A DNA stretch of 64,000 bases from Demequina muriae (GCF_030418295.1 NZ_JAUHQA010000001.1:2170001-2234000); one strand, 5' to 3'. Positions 9,099 through 19,055 are shown, numbered from the stretch's first letter. Program-made: numbers and translations. Notes: generated from the letters alone by a model not told the origin.

Positions 9099-10094
9099 AT
9101 GGAGACCGTCGACGTGGTCGAAGGGCGAGAGGGCAGCGGCGCTCGGCCGCCACCTCTCCGGCGGTGGCATGTGCCGTGGCGCGTGCTCGGCGTGATCGCC
9201 ATCGCGGTCGCCGTGCTGGTCGGGATCGACCAGTTCTCCGAAGGTGATCCGGTGGTCCAGGAGGATCCCACTCCCGAGGTCCGGTCCGGCACCATCCTCA
9301 CGGACGAGCAGCAGACGCTTCTCCTGTTTCACGAGTGGACCGACGAGCAGCAGGTCGCCGCGTGCATGCAGGAGCGTGGGCTGCCCTACGAGGCCGATCC
9401 CCAACGAGAAGCGGGGCGTGCAGGCCGCGTCGCGTCGTTGCTCGACATCGCGGCGGCCCCCACCGGCGCGGACATCGCCTCCGCCACCATGCGCAATGCC
9501 CACACGCTCGCCCTCCTCGACCCTGCGGAGCAGGACTCCTGGCGCACTGCGCTGACGGCGAAGTCCAGCGCCGGTGGGTGCGCGTCCCCGTCGCACCTCG
9601 TCTACATCGACAACACCAGGGCCGTGTCAGAGGCGGTCGACGGCGCGAGGGCGGACGCGGTCTTCCGTGCGTACGTGGCCGAAGTGCTGTACCTGCGAGA
9701 GGACCCCGTGCGCGCGGTCCAATCGGCTGCCCTCGTGGGAGCCGGGCGGGCGGAGCCTGCCGCCGATGGGCAGTGGGACGCGGAGCTCGCGCGTGTGAAC
9801 GAAGAGCTCGGTGCCGCGATGGTGTGGATTCCCCACGATCCGATGCGCGTCGCGTCGTACGCCGACGTGGCGGGACTCGCGAGCGACGGCACGGCGCTGC
9901 TGGTGCGCGTGGGGCGCGAGGGTGCGCCCCGCATCGTCCCGGGAACGGCGGGCGTGATGCCGGACGTCGTCACGTGCGCCGGCGTCCAGATCGAGATCGC
10001 GGCGTGGCCATCCTGGGCCGCGTCCCGTGGGGGAGTGGACGGACCGGCGGCGATCGCGCATCGGGCGATCACCGAGGGCTTCTGCGGACGGTGA
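9099..10094 (+). CDS. Membrane-anchored protein of unknown function, paralogue A
   Basis: A 331-residue protein with a 30-residue cytoplasmic N terminus, one hydrophobic segment (VPWRVLGVIAIAVAVLVGI, about residues 29-47) and an extracellular domain. It contains the pattern W-T-D-E-Q-Q-V-x-x-C-M-Q-E-R-G-L-x-Y, repeated in modified form in the next gene, so the two are tandem paralogues. The open frame extends upstream to 8853, but that part is Arg/Gly-rich shadow; ATG 9099 has GGGAG just upstream. No enzyme motif is visible; a lone cysteine in the shared motif is the only conserved polar candidate. Confidence 0.75.
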   Translation: METVDVVEGREGSGARPPPLRRWHVPWRVLGVIAIAVAVLVGIDQFSEGDPVVQEDPTPEVRSGTILTDEQQTLLLFHEWTDEQQVAACMQERGLPYEADPQREAGRAGRVASLLDIAAAPTGADIASATMRNAHTLALLDPAEQDSWRTALTAKSSAGGCASPSHLVYIDNTRAVSEAVDGARADAVFRAYVAEVLYLREDPVRAVQSAALVGAGRAEPAADGQWDAELARVNEELGAAMVWIPHDPMRVASYADVAGLASDGTALLVRVGREGAPRIVPGTAGVMPDVVTCAGVQIEIAAWPSWAASRGGVDGPAAIAHRAITEGFCGR

Positions 10095-10167
10095 CCGTCC
10101 ACTCTCGCCGCCGCGGGGCCGCAGGGGTAGGGTCCGAAGTGAGGGGCGCGACGAGGCGAGGTGACGG

Positions 10168-11184
10168 GTGACTCAGGAGTACGTGGTCGTCGAGGACCAG
10201 CACGCCGCGCGCGACCGACCGCGGCTCTCGGCCCCGCGACGCGTACGCCGCACGCGCATGGTCCTCGTCGCCGCCGCAGCGCTCGTGGTCGTGGGAGCTG
10301 GCATGGTGCTGGCGTGGCCCGACGACCGTGCCGATCCTCTGCCGGAGCCCGATCCGCCCACCGCCACGGCCGCCAAGACCACCGCCGTCGTCTACCAGGA
10401 GTGGAGCGATAGGCGCGTGCTCGTCGAATGCCTCGGGGAGCGGGGCTTCTCCTACGAGGCGCGCATCGTCGATCACCAGGACTCGCTCGGGACGGTGGCG
10501 CAGTACCTGGGCCTGGAGCCCGCGACCGCCACACCGAGCGCGCCCGTGCCGATGCTGCGCCAACCCGACCTCTACCTCGGCCGGGGTGGCAGCGTGGTCG
10601 AGGAGGCGCTGCGCGGTGAGGCCACGTGCACGCTGCCCCGCACGCCCGTCGACACCGCGGATGACGCTGCGGTCGATCGGGCGGTCGCGGCGGCACGGGC
10701 CGACGAGCTCTTCCTCGTGACCGTCGCTGAGCAGGTGTGGGTGCAGCAGCACCCGGCGGAGGTCACTCACGAGATCTCGTTGCTGCGACACGACCGGTCC
10801 GCCGGAGCAGACGCAGAGGAGTCGATGCGCTGGAACGAGGCTCTCGCTCTGGTGGCGGACGTCGCCAGCGAGGGCACCGTGTGGGTGCCGGTGGTGACCG
10901 CATCGCAGGGCACCTTTGCGCAGTCAGTGGGGCTGACGGTGAGCGGCGGCGCGGTCGCTGTGCGCGTCGGCGAGGAGGATGCGGCGCTCGACCGGGGCAC
11001 GTACATGACGCGGGCCGAGGCCATCCAGTGCGGCCCGGTGACCATCAGCGCCGCCGTCAAAGGACCGTGGGGCGACGGGGACGATCTCGCCGATGTGATG
11101 GACGCGCTCGGCACCGCCTGCAACGCCCTGATCAGGGGCGGAATCGTCGAGGCCGAGAGCCTCGCCGATGTGTACTGGGACTGA
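10168..11184 (+). CDS. Membrane-anchored protein of unknown function, paralogue B
   Basis: A 338-residue protein starting with GTG 10168 after GAGG. It has a short basic cytoplasmic N terminus, one transmembrane segment (about residues 31-50) and an extracellular domain. The region YQEWSDRRVLVECLGERGFSYEA, split by function-neutral changes, aligns with the corresponding part of the preceding protein, and both end in a cysteine-containing segment (CNALIRGG here, ITEGFC there). Overall similarity looks low outside that block, so the duplication is old. A hairpin follows the stop. Function unknown; a secreted sensor or cell-wall-associated role is only a guess. Confidence 0.72.
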   Translation: MTQEYVVVEDQHAARDRPRLSAPRRVRRTRMVLVAAAALVVVGAGMVLAWPDDRADPLPEPDPPTATAAKTTAVVYQEWSDRRVLVECLGERGFSYEARIVDHQDSLGTVAQYLGLEPATATPSAPVPMLRQPDLYLGRGGSVVEEALRGEATCTLPRTPVDTADDAAVDRAVAAARADELFLVTVAEQVWVQQHPAEVTHEISLLRHDRSAGADAEESMRWNEALALVADVASEGTVWVPVVTASQGTFAQSVGLTVSGGAVAVRVGEEDAALDRGTYMTRAEAIQCGPVTISAAVKGPWGDGDDLADVMDALGTACNALIRGGIVEAESLADVYWD

Positions 11185-11191
11185 CGCGCCG

Positions 11192-11210
11192 CGCGCGACG
11201 CGCTCGCGCG
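11192..11210 (+). terminator. Hairpin after paralogue B
   Basis: CGCGCGA (11192-11198) pairs with TCGCGCG (11204-11210) across a five-base loop, and a T-rich tail (TTCGGTTTT) follows. It begins eight bases after the stop codon of paralogue B and probably ends that transcript before the tRNA-Gln promoter. Confidence 0.5.
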
Positions 11211-11217
11211 TTCGGTT

Positions 11218-11246
11218 TTGGACAGGCGGCCGATGCAGGGTAGAGT
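11218..11246 (+). promoter_or_regulatory. Sigma-70-type promoter for tRNA-Gln
   Basis: TTGGAC (-35, 11218-11223) and TAGAGT (-10, 11241-11246) are separated by 17 bp and lie about 55 bp before the mature tRNA. Both hexamers match the housekeeping consensus at four or more positions. The spacer contains a GGCCGATGC version of the word that is over-represented through the window. Confidence 0.6.
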
Positions 11247-11301
11247 GGTTCGTCGGCCGGGCTTGCTGCTCGGCCTTCGTCTCGGGTCCGCCCGAGGGCG
11301 T

Positions 11302-11376
11302 TGGGGTATGGTGTAATTGGCAGCACGAGTGATTCTGGTTCATTTAGTCTAGGTTCGAGTCCTGGTACCCCAGCCA
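11302..11376 (+). tRNA. tRNA-Gln (CUG anticodon), CCA encoded
   Basis: A full cloverleaf can be drawn: acceptor TGGGGTA with TACCCCA, D stem GTGT/GCAC, anticodon stem AGTGA/TCATT with loop TTCTGGT (anticodon CTG, reading CAG), and T arm with loop TTCGAGT. The discriminator is G at 11373 and CCA is encoded at 11374-11376. It is transcribed from its own promoter and followed by a strong terminator. Confidence 0.96.
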
Positions 11377-11382
11377 GAAGAG

Positions 11383-11404
11383 AAGGCCCGCTACGGCGGG
11401 CCTT
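11383..11404 (+). terminator. Rho-independent terminator of tRNA-Gln
   Basis: AAGGCCCGC (11383-11391) pairs perfectly with GCGGGCCTT (11396-11404) around the loop TACG, followed by TTCTC. It starts seven bases after the tRNA CCA end. It may also act on the convergent beta-lactamase transcript, whose stop lies 63 bp further on. Confidence 0.85.
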
Positions 11405-11466
11405 TTCTCGTCTCCGGGCCGATGCGCGGGCGTGGGTGACGGTGGCAGGGCGGCCCGTCGCACGCG

Positions 11467-12417
11467 CTACTCGAACTGGCTCAGGACGATCTCGGCCGCG
11501 CGTGCCACCAGCGCATCGTCATACTCCGCCGTCGGGTCCGTGCGTTCGGTCAGCACGGTGATCACGATTGGGGCGCGGTCGGGTGGGAAGACGATCGCGA
11601 CGTCGTTCCTCATCGGCCCGGCTCCCCCCGACTTGTCGGCCACGGTCCAGCCGGCCGGCGCACCTGCGCGCACCAGCGCATCGCCCGTCGCATTGCCGCT
11701 CATCCAGTCGATCAGGGTGTCGTAGTCGTCACCGGCGAGATTCTCGGGATCGCTCAACGCGAGCAGGTTCTCGGCGAATGCCGCTGGTGTCGTGGTGTTA
11801 TCGGTGCTGCCAGCATCGACGTCATTGAGATCGGGTTCGTCGTCGACGACCCGAGTCGTCGTGTCGCCCAGGGCCGCGAGACCCTCACCGAGGGCGGACG
11901 GGCCACCGAGCCGTTCGAGAATGAGGTTCATGGCGGCGTTGTCGCTGTCGCGCACCGCCGCCTCGGCGAGTTCCATGAAGCTGAGGCCGGTGCTGATGTG
12001 CTCGCTCGTGACGGGCGAGTAGCCCGCCCGATCGACGTCGCTCTGGGTCCACGTCACCGTTGTCTCGCGCTCATCCGGTGCCGCGGTGCGGAGCAGCTCG
12101 GCCGCAGCGAACGCCTTCAGAGTCGACGCGAAGCGAAAGCGCTCGTCAGCACGGAACTCGACCGTGGCGCCCGTCTCGGTGTCGACTGCGCTCACGCCCA
12201 CGCGAGCCTCGAACTCCGCCTCCAGTTCCCGCAGTTCGCGCGTGGTCGCCCGATCCGCGGCCGTGGGAGTGGCAGCGGGAGACGAGGACGGCGCGACCGA
12301 CGGGGCCGACGGCTCAGGCGCCTCGGCGACGGGTGCGGGCGACGCGCAGCCGGTGACCGCCACCAGCGCAAGCGCGATCACGGCCGCGTGCGAGCGGACT
12401 GCGGTGCGAGGCATCAT
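11467..12417 (-). CDS. Class A beta-lactamase, lipoprotein
   Basis: A 316-residue serine beta-lactamase that hydrolyses beta-lactam antibiotics at the cell surface. All family motifs are present: SxxK as STLK (residues 98-101), SDN (158-160), the omega-loop ExxLN as EPDLN (194-198) and KSG in place of KTG (262-264). The N terminus is a lipoprotein signal with lipobox VTGC, Cys24 being the lipid-attachment site, followed by a 40-residue Ala/Pro/Ser linker. The start at 12417 is set by AAGGA a few bases upstream; a longer frame to 12486 lacks a ribosome site. No regulator gene is adjacent, so expression may be constitutive. Confidence 0.93.
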   Translation of the reverse strand: MMPRTAVRSHAAVIALALVAVTGCASPAPVAEAPEPSAPSVAPSSSPAATPTAADRATTRELRELEAEFEARVGVSAVDTETGATVEFRADERFRFASTLKAFAAAELLRTAAPDERETTVTWTQSDVDRAGYSPVTSEHISTGLSFMELAEAAVRDSDNAAMNLILERLGGPSALGEGLAALGDTTTRVVDDEPDLNDVDAGSTDNTTTPAAFAENLLALSDPENLAGDDYDTLIDWMSGNATGDALVRAGAPAGWTVADKSGGAGPMRNDVAIVFPPDRAPIVITVLTERTDPTAEYDDALVARAAEIVLSQFE

Positions 12418-12514
12418 CGAGATCCTTCGGATCAGCCGCCCTCTGGCGTCGACGAGGCAGGGGGCGGGGACGGGGACGCCGACCACGGTAATCGATCGGC
12501 GTCCCCGGTTGGCC

Positions 12515-14668
<2,154 letters not shown>

Positions 14669-14704
14669 GATGAACCTCCTGCTTGATCTGACATGAGGCT
14701 CGAA

Positions 14705-14725
14705 GTTGAGCCGTATGCACTCAAG
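14705..14725 (-). promoter_or_regulatory. HAIR element (HspR operator) upstream of clpB
   Basis: Read on the reverse strand the site is CTTGAGT, seven bases, GCTCAAC, against the consensus CTTGAGT-N7-ACTCAAG (12 of 14). It sits 37-57 bp before the clpB start, where actinobacterial HspR-repressed clpB and dnaK promoters carry it. The hspR gene is not in this window. Confidence 0.85.
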
Positions 14726-14933
14726 TTTACATAACTCACCTACGCTCGGCAACAGGAGGCGACGGACGATGCGGGGGAGAGGGTGGCGAGAAGGAGAAGG
14801 CGGGCTGCGGAGGGACAGCCGAGGAGCTCGCTATCGTGGCCCGTGGTCGAGTGCGCGGCCGCGATTAGCGCAAGGGTCGAAACATCGGCTATCATCGTGA
14901 CTCGCGTTCGCCGCAGGTTGGGCGGACCGCTAG

Positions 14934-15006
14934 GGCCCCGTTGTGTAGCGGCCTAGCACGCCGCCCTCTCAAGGCGGTAGCGCGGGTTCGAATCCCGTCG
15001 GGGCTA
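14934..15006 (+). tRNA. tRNA-Glu (CUC anticodon), CCA not encoded
   Basis: The cloverleaf is complete: acceptor GGCCCCG with CGGGGCT, D stem GTGT/GCAC, anticodon stem CCGCC/GGCGG with loop CTCTCAA (anticodon CTC, reading GAG), and T loop TTCGAAT. Position 73 is A and is followed by CGG, so CCA must be added enzymatically. A weak promoter candidate is TTAGCG (14865) and TATCAT (14890). A terminator begins five bases downstream. Confidence 0.96.
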
Positions 15007-15010
15007 CGGA

Positions 15011-15040
15011 AAGACTCCTCACCATCAGGTGGGGAGTCTT
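15011..15040 (+). terminator. Terminator of tRNA-Glu
   Basis: A 13-bp stem, 15011-15023 with 15028-15040, has a single G-U pair and the loop ATCA, and is followed by CTTCGTTG. It starts immediately after the tRNA and is a convincing rho-independent terminator. Confidence 0.88.
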
Positions 15041-15052
15041 CTTCGTTGTGCG

Positions 15053-15079
15053 ACGCGTGCACACGGTGGTGCACTGCGT
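15053..15079. promoter_or_regulatory. Inverted repeat upstream of the ECF sigma gene
   Basis: ACGCGTGCAC (15053-15062) and GTGCACTGCGT (15069-15079) form an inverted repeat with one unpaired base, six bases apart. Each half contains the palindrome GTGCAC. It lies 47-73 bp before the sigma-factor start and after the tRNA terminator, where an operator would sit. No binding protein can be named. Confidence 0.4.
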
Positions 15080-15125
15080 CGACCTCGTCGTGCCATGATG
15101 CGAAGAGAGGGGAGGTGGCTCGGCC

Positions 15126-15719
15126 GTGACCTTGGGCGAGTACTTCCCTGCCACGCTGGCGGCGGCCCGCCAGGGTGCCACCTGGGCGTGGGAATCCATC
15201 TACCGTGACCTCTACGGCCCGTTGCACGGTTTCGTGCGGGGATCTGGTGTGCCAGGCGAGGCGGAGGACGTCGTCTCCGAGACCTTCCTCAACATTGCGC
15301 GCGACATCCACCGGTTCGAGGGAGATGAAGATCGGTTCCGGGCGTGGACCTTCACGATCGCGCGCCGTCGCATGCAGGACGCGTGGAGATCGCACGGTCG
15401 TACGGCGCCGGTCACCGGCGAGGTGGACCTGTCGACGATCGCTGACGAGAGGTTCCTCGGCAACGTGGAGTCCGAGGCGCTCAGCGACCTTTCATTGATG
15501 GAGCTGCGCGCAGTGATTCGGGGACTGACCGCGATGCAGCGTGATGTCCTGATGCTGCGAGTCGTCGCGGACATGTCCGTGAAGGACACCGCCGAGGTGC
15601 TGCAGAAGTCGGAGGGCGCGGTGCGCGTGCTGCAGAACCGCGCCGTCCGCGCGTTGCGCGACGCCCTCGGTCGCGACGACTCTGACACTCCTGGAAAAGA
15701 ATCTGACGATGACGCGTAA
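15126..15719 (+). CDS. ECF-type RNA polymerase sigma factor
   Basis: A 197-residue sigma-70 family factor with only regions 2 and 4. Region 2 (about residues 25-95) includes GEAEDVVSETFLNIARDIHRF and the FRAWTFTIARRRMQDAWR segment; region 4 (about 130-185) has MQRDVLMLRVVADMSVKDTAEVL. It directs RNA polymerase to a small regulon. The start is GTG 15126; a GGGGAGG lies upstream at longish spacing. The next gene starts inside its 3' end and encodes a membrane protein likely to act as its anti-sigma partner. Confidence 0.9.
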   Translation: MTLGEYFPATLAAARQGATWAWESIYRDLYGPLHGFVRGSGVPGEAEDVVSETFLNIARDIHRFEGDEDRFRAWTFTIARRRMQDAWRSHGRTAPVTGEVDLSTIADERFLGNVESEALSDLSLMELRAVIRGLTAMQRDVLMLRVVADMSVKDTAEVLQKSEGAVRVLQNRAVRALRDALGRDDSDTPGKESDDDA

Positions 15720-16788
15720 CGTCCGGGGCCCGTCGAGCGATGACCACAGTGAGATGACTACTGACGAGCACTTCTCCGACCGCGACCTGAACGCGCTGTT
15801 CTCCGGCCGCGCGATCGCCGATGCGCGCCTCGCGGAGCTTGGTCCGGTGATGGCCGCGCTGCGGTCGACGTCCGCCGACGCTCCGTCAGATGATCAGGTG
15901 GCCGCCATGGCGGTCGCACTGTCCCGGGCGGTTCCTGCGACGACCGATGGTGGCGTCGCACGAGCCCACGCCCGGCCTTCTCCGCGACGTGGCTCGGCGC
16001 TGTCGCGGCGCCTCGTCGCCATCGTGGCAGGCGCCGGTCTCGTGGGAGTGGGATTCGCGGGAGCCGCTGCCGCTGACGGCGCTGCGCCCGGGGACACGCT
16101 CTACGGGCTCGACCGCGCCCTCGAAGCGGTGGGCATCAACAATGGGGGCGCGCATGAGCGCCTCGCTGAGGTGCGGGTGCTGCTCGAGACGGGCGACGTC
16201 GACGGCGCGCTCGTCCACGCCGAGCAGGCCACCGACGAGCTCGACCCCGAGGCGACCGAGGCGCTCAGGGCCGCCGCCGAATCGGTGGCGTCGGCAGGGT
16301 CCGATCAGTCGCGCGAGGTTCGCGAGCAAGTGTCGGCCATGCTGATGTGGATGTCGGAGACCGACCTGGAGGGCCGTGAGTTCGGCCAGGGCGTCGCCGA
16401 GCGCGCACGAGCCATCGGGAACGGCAACGACCCGGCAGCGACTGACGGCGTGACGAGCGAGAACCCCGATGCTGCGGCAGAGGGAAATGCTGGCAAGTCG
16501 CAGCAGACCCGCCCGCCCGTCGGTGACGACCGCGGCGCCTCTGGAGACGCCGGCCAGTCCGATGGTGGAGCCAAGCCCGAGAGCAAGGGCGGTTCGGGCG
16601 CTCCCGCCAAGCCTGAGGACGCCGCCCCGCCCGCCGACGCGGGGTCCCCGAGCGACTCCAAGTCGCCCGCGGAGCCGGGACCGGCCGAGGATTCAGGCAA
16701 GACAGGAAAGTCAGGATCGTCGGGGGACACGGGCAAGCCCGAGAACCCAGGCGAGGACGGCAAGAACGCAGGAGGAGGGCGGCCTTAG
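15709..16788 (+). CDS. Membrane-bound probable sigma regulator with DUF5667-like domain and long repetitive tail
   Basis: A 359-residue protein overlapping the sigma gene by 11 bp. Residues 1-95 are cytoplasmic and resemble the N-terminal region of proteins paired with SigD-like factors (HFSDRDLNALFSG). One transmembrane helix follows (about 102-122), then an extracytoplasmic segment with APGDTLYGLDRALEAVGI, a DUF5667-type motif. The last 120 residues are low-complexity, rich in Gly, Pro, Ser, Asp and Lys (DSGKTGKSG-like units), suited to spanning the cell wall. An anti-sigma role is inferred from overlap and topology. No zinc-binding HxxxCxxC is present. Confidence 0.72.
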   Translation: MTRNVRGPSSDDHSEMTTDEHFSDRDLNALFSGRAIADARLAELGPVMAALRSTSADAPSDDQVAAMAVALSRAVPATTDGGVARAHARPSPRRGSALSRRLVAIVAGAGLVGVGFAGAAAADGAAPGDTLYGLDRALEAVGINNGGAHERLAEVRVLLETGDVDGALVHAEQATDELDPEATEALRAAAESVASAGSDQSREVREQVSAMLMWMSETDLEGREFGQGVAERARAIGNGNDPAATDGVTSENPDAAAEGNAGKSQQTRPPVGDDRGASGDAGQSDGGAKPESKGGSGAPAKPEDAAPPADAGSPSDSKSPAEPGPAEDSGKTGKSGSSGDTGKPENPGEDGKNAGGGRP

Positions 16789-16792
16789 TCGC

Positions 16793-17269
16793 TTATGGCG
16801 AGCGGTGACGGCCGGGCGATGCGGCAGTGATCGCTTCGACGTCCTCAGTAGTGGCGAGGCGTGCACGCCACTCGGTCACGAGCTCCCCAGGGGGAGTGCC
16901 GCAGGCCGGGTCATCGGCGGGCCGCCGAGGGCGTCTCGCCGCTACTGCGGAATACACGCCATCCCTGATCGTGCGGGGAATCCACCGGATTGCTCCGCCG
17001 ATGCGCCAGGGCCAGCCCAGGCGCGATGCGACGCTCGCCACGGCGTCGGAACGCAGCCGCGGGCCGTCGGGGGTGGCGATCACGAGCGTCGACGCGGCCA
17101 CCGCGGGGGCCAGACCCATCGCGTCGAGCGCGGCACGGCCCACCGTGCCCGCACTGCCCGCGATCAGGAACCGGCGTTCGCGATCATGGCGGATGAGCCA
17201 CGCGACGAATCCGTTGCACAGCCCGCAGTCGCCGTCGAACACGACGATGGCACGCGGCTGGTCGGTCAT
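16793..17269 (-). CDS. DCC-family thiol-disulfide oxidoreductase-like protein (DUF393)
   Basis: A protein of about 158 residues with the family signature VFDGDCGLCNGFVAWL near the N terminus, giving a CxxC-like pair in a thioredoxin-related fold, and the later IRWIPRTIRDGVYSAVA segment. DCC proteins are predicted oxidoreductases without a firm physiological role. I place the start at ATG 17269 (MTDQP); the frame extends six codons further. It is convergent with the sigma regulator gene (stops four bases apart) and shares its strand with the flavodoxin gene upstream. Confidence 0.85.
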   Translation of the reverse strand: MTDQPRAIVVFDGDCGLCNGFVAWLIRHDRERRFLIAGSAGTVGRAALDAMGLAPAVAASTLVIATPDGPRLRSDAVASVASRLGWPWRIGGAIRWIPRTIRDGVYSAVAARRPRRPADDPACGTPPGELVTEWRARLATTEDVEAITAASPGRHRSP

Positions 17270-17302
17270 GCGGTCAGGGTAGATCACGCATGCGCGCGTG
17301 GT

Positions 17303-17857
17303 TCACGGTCGATGCGGTGAATCCTTCGCCCGGCTGGCGGCCATGACAGTGGCGAGATGCTCGCCCCACTGCACCGCCTTCTCTTCCTGGCCGCCGATCA
17401 GCAGCGCCGCCGGCTCCGCTGAGCCGGTGACGAGCGCGACGGTGAAGGTGCGCGGCTCTTCGATCGGAGTGTGCCCCAGTGCCGTCAGGCGGCTGGTGAT
17501 GGCGCGCGCCGCCCCATGCCCCAGTGGCCCGCGAATCCCGGTCTCAAATGCGGCGAACTGACGGTCGGCGGGGGGCACGGCCTCGAGCCAGTCGCGAATC
17601 GACGGGTGGCTCACATCGGCGTGGAGGCCCGGGCGGCCGTACACCTTCGACATGGCGGAGGTGCGGGAGGCGTCAGTGGGAAGGTTCATCGCGTGCACGG
17701 GGGCGCCGACGATGAGGAGCCGCGCTCGGGCCACGACGGAGGGGGTGGCCTTGTCGGTCGTGAGTGCGACGGCGCCGTTGCCGAAACCTCGCGCGATGGC
17801 CTGCGCGATGGCGGCGGTGTTGCCCCACAGCGACTCATATACGACGACGGTGTCCAT
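17303..17857 (-). CDS. Flavodoxin-family protein
   Basis: A 184-residue flavodoxin-like fold protein: VVVYESLWGNTAAIAQAIARG at the N terminus is the FMN phosphate-binding loop (normally T/S-x-T-G-x-T), followed by alternating beta-alpha units and AAFETGIRGPLGHGAAR. It could be an electron carrier or a menaquinone-dependent oxidoreductase relative (FldA/WrbA/HemG group). It lies just upstream of the DCC gene on the same strand. A GGACCTTGGTCCC palindrome 37-49 bp before its start is identical to one before cydA, suggesting control by redox or oxygen. Confidence 0.82.
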   Translation of the reverse strand: MDTVVVYESLWGNTAAIAQAIARGFGNGAVALTTDKATPSVVARARLLIVGAPVHAMNLPTDASRTSAMSKVYGRPGLHADVSHPSIRDWLEAVPPADRQFAAFETGIRGPLGHGAARAITSRLTALGHTPIEEPRTFTVALVTGSAEPAALLIGGQEEKAVQWGEHLATVMAASRAKDSPHRP

Positions 17858-17892
17858 GCTCCAGGTCTACTCCGGGTTCGGCGCGGTCGCAA

Positions 17893-17906
17893 CGGACCTT
17901 GGTCCC
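17893..17906. promoter_or_regulatory. DosR-like palindrome upstream of the flavodoxin gene
   Basis: On the reverse strand the site reads GGGACCAAGGTCCG, matching the mycobacterial DosR/DevR consensus GGGACTWWAGTCCC at about 11 of 14 positions. The 13-mer GGACCTTGGTCCC (17894-17906) recurs exactly at 61412-61424 upstream of cydA. A NarL/DosR-type regulator is encoded at 53332-53949. Confidence 0.5.
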
Positions 17907-17977
17907 GCTGCGGAGCGGGTCGAAAAGTTCATCGCCATGGTGACCAGTCCGCCCGCCGACGTCGTGCGAACACGTAG

Positions 17978-18000
17978 CGTCCCTCCCCGACGGAGGGACG
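17978..18000 (+). other. Hairpin in the leader of the roadblock operon
   Basis: CGTCCCTCC (17978-17986) pairs perfectly with GGAGGGACG (17992-18000) across CCGAC, followed by TCTTGC. Upstream on this strand there is no gene to terminate, so it is either part of the operon's 5' leader (an attenuator or stability element) or the end of a short untranslated RNA. Confidence 0.45.
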
Positions 18001-18085
18001 TCTTGCATTCGCTTGCGCACCAGTTCGGGGTGCGACGGCACTACTGATTCGGGCCTCCGGGTCCGACGGTCCCTAGGAGGGGAAC

Positions 18086-18451
18086 ATGGCAAACGCCACT
18101 GAGACGATGACCACCGTCATGACGATCGAAGGCGCGACGGCGGCCGCTCTTGTCGACTACGAGTCGGGCATGACTCTCGCCACTGCAGGGGGCGGAGTCG
18201 ATCTCGATCTTGCCGCCGCGGGAAACACCGAGGTGGTGCGCTCGAAGATGCGCGTCATGGACTCGCTCGGACTGGACGACAAGATCGAGGACATCCTCAT
18301 CACGCTCGGCAAGCAGTTCCACCTGATCCGGCTCGTCACGTCGCCGAGCGGTCACGGGCTCTTCATCTACCTCGTGCTGCAGCGTGACCGGGCGAATCTT
18401 GCGATGGCACGCCGCCAGCTCCAGTCCGTCGAGCAGTCGCTCTCGATCTGA
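18086..18451 (+). CDS. Roadblock/LC7-type protein 1
   Basis: A 121-residue protein with the roadblock pattern: IEGATAAALVDYESGMTLATAGG (strand-turn-strand), a helix, then HLIRLVTSPSGHGLFIYLVLQRDRANLAMARRQL. Roadblock proteins form dimers that bind small Ras-like GTPases and regulate their nucleotide state, as MglB does for MglA and CvnB for CvnD. ATG 18086 follows a strong AGGAGG. It is the first gene of a four-gene operon with a GTPase and two more roadblock-like proteins. Confidence 0.8.
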   Translation: MANATETMTTVMTIEGATAAALVDYESGMTLATAGGGVDLDLAAAGNTEVVRSKMRVMDSLGLDDKIEDILITLGKQFHLIRLVTSPSGHGLFIYLVLQRDRANLAMARRQLQSVEQSLSI

Positions 18452-18503
18452 TGTCCCTCGCCGTGGCGAGCGGTCGTGATCGCTCGCCCGGGAGGTCGGC
18501 GCC

Positions 18504-19055
18504 ATGTCAGACATTCACAAGATCGTGATCGCCGGCCCCTTCGGGTCAGGCAAGACCACTTTCGTCCGCACCATCTGCTCTGACGCCATCGGCGCTGAGC
18601 GGACGGTCTCCGACGCGACCTCGCGGCTCAAGGAGCAGACCACCGTCGCGATGGACCACGGGACGGCGACCATCGCGGTCGGCGTCGACGAGCGCGTCGT
18701 CACGCTCTTCGGCACGCCCGGACAGGAACGGTTCAGCTTCATGTGGCCGATGCTCGCGCACGGGATGGCCGGGTACGTGCTGATGGTCGACGCGAGTCGG
18801 CTGCAGGCGCAGGCTCAACTGAAGTCCATCGTCCGGCGATTCGGTGCCTTCGCGCCCGGAGCCCCGTTCGTGCTGGCGGTGAACCGGTGGGACCCCTCCG
18901 AGGTGAGCGGCGACGAGCTCGCGGAGTTCGTGGGAGTGCCGCGGCACGCGCTCGTCGCGTGTGATCCTCGCGATCCCGATGCGGTCCATGCGCTGCTTGC
19001 CCGGCTCATCTCCGCCGTCGAGGCACAGGCGATGGTGGGCGGGGTGCACTCGTGA
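18504..19055 (+). CDS. Small Ras-like GTPase of the CvnD/conservon type
   Basis: A 183-residue GTP-binding protein. The P-loop is GPFGSGKTT (11-19), G3 is FGTPGQERF (69-77) in the form used by conservon CvnD proteins, and G4 is NRWD (127-130), where canonical GTPases have NKxD. The SAK-type G5 is replaced by VACDPRD. As in MglA/CvnD proteins it probably switches between states under roadblock control. It is followed, with GTGA overlap, by two more roadblock genes. No kinase gene or DUF742 gene is linked, unlike in Streptomyces conservons. Confidence 0.85.
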   Translation: MSDIHKIVIAGPFGSGKTTFVRTICSDAIGAERTVSDATSRLKEQTTVAMDHGTATIAVGVDERVVTLFGTPGQERFSFMWPMLAHGMAGYVLMVDASRLQAQAQLKSIVRRFGAFAPGAPFVLAVNRWDPSEVSGDELAEFVGVPRHALVACDPRDPDAVHALLARLISAVEAQAMVGGVHS

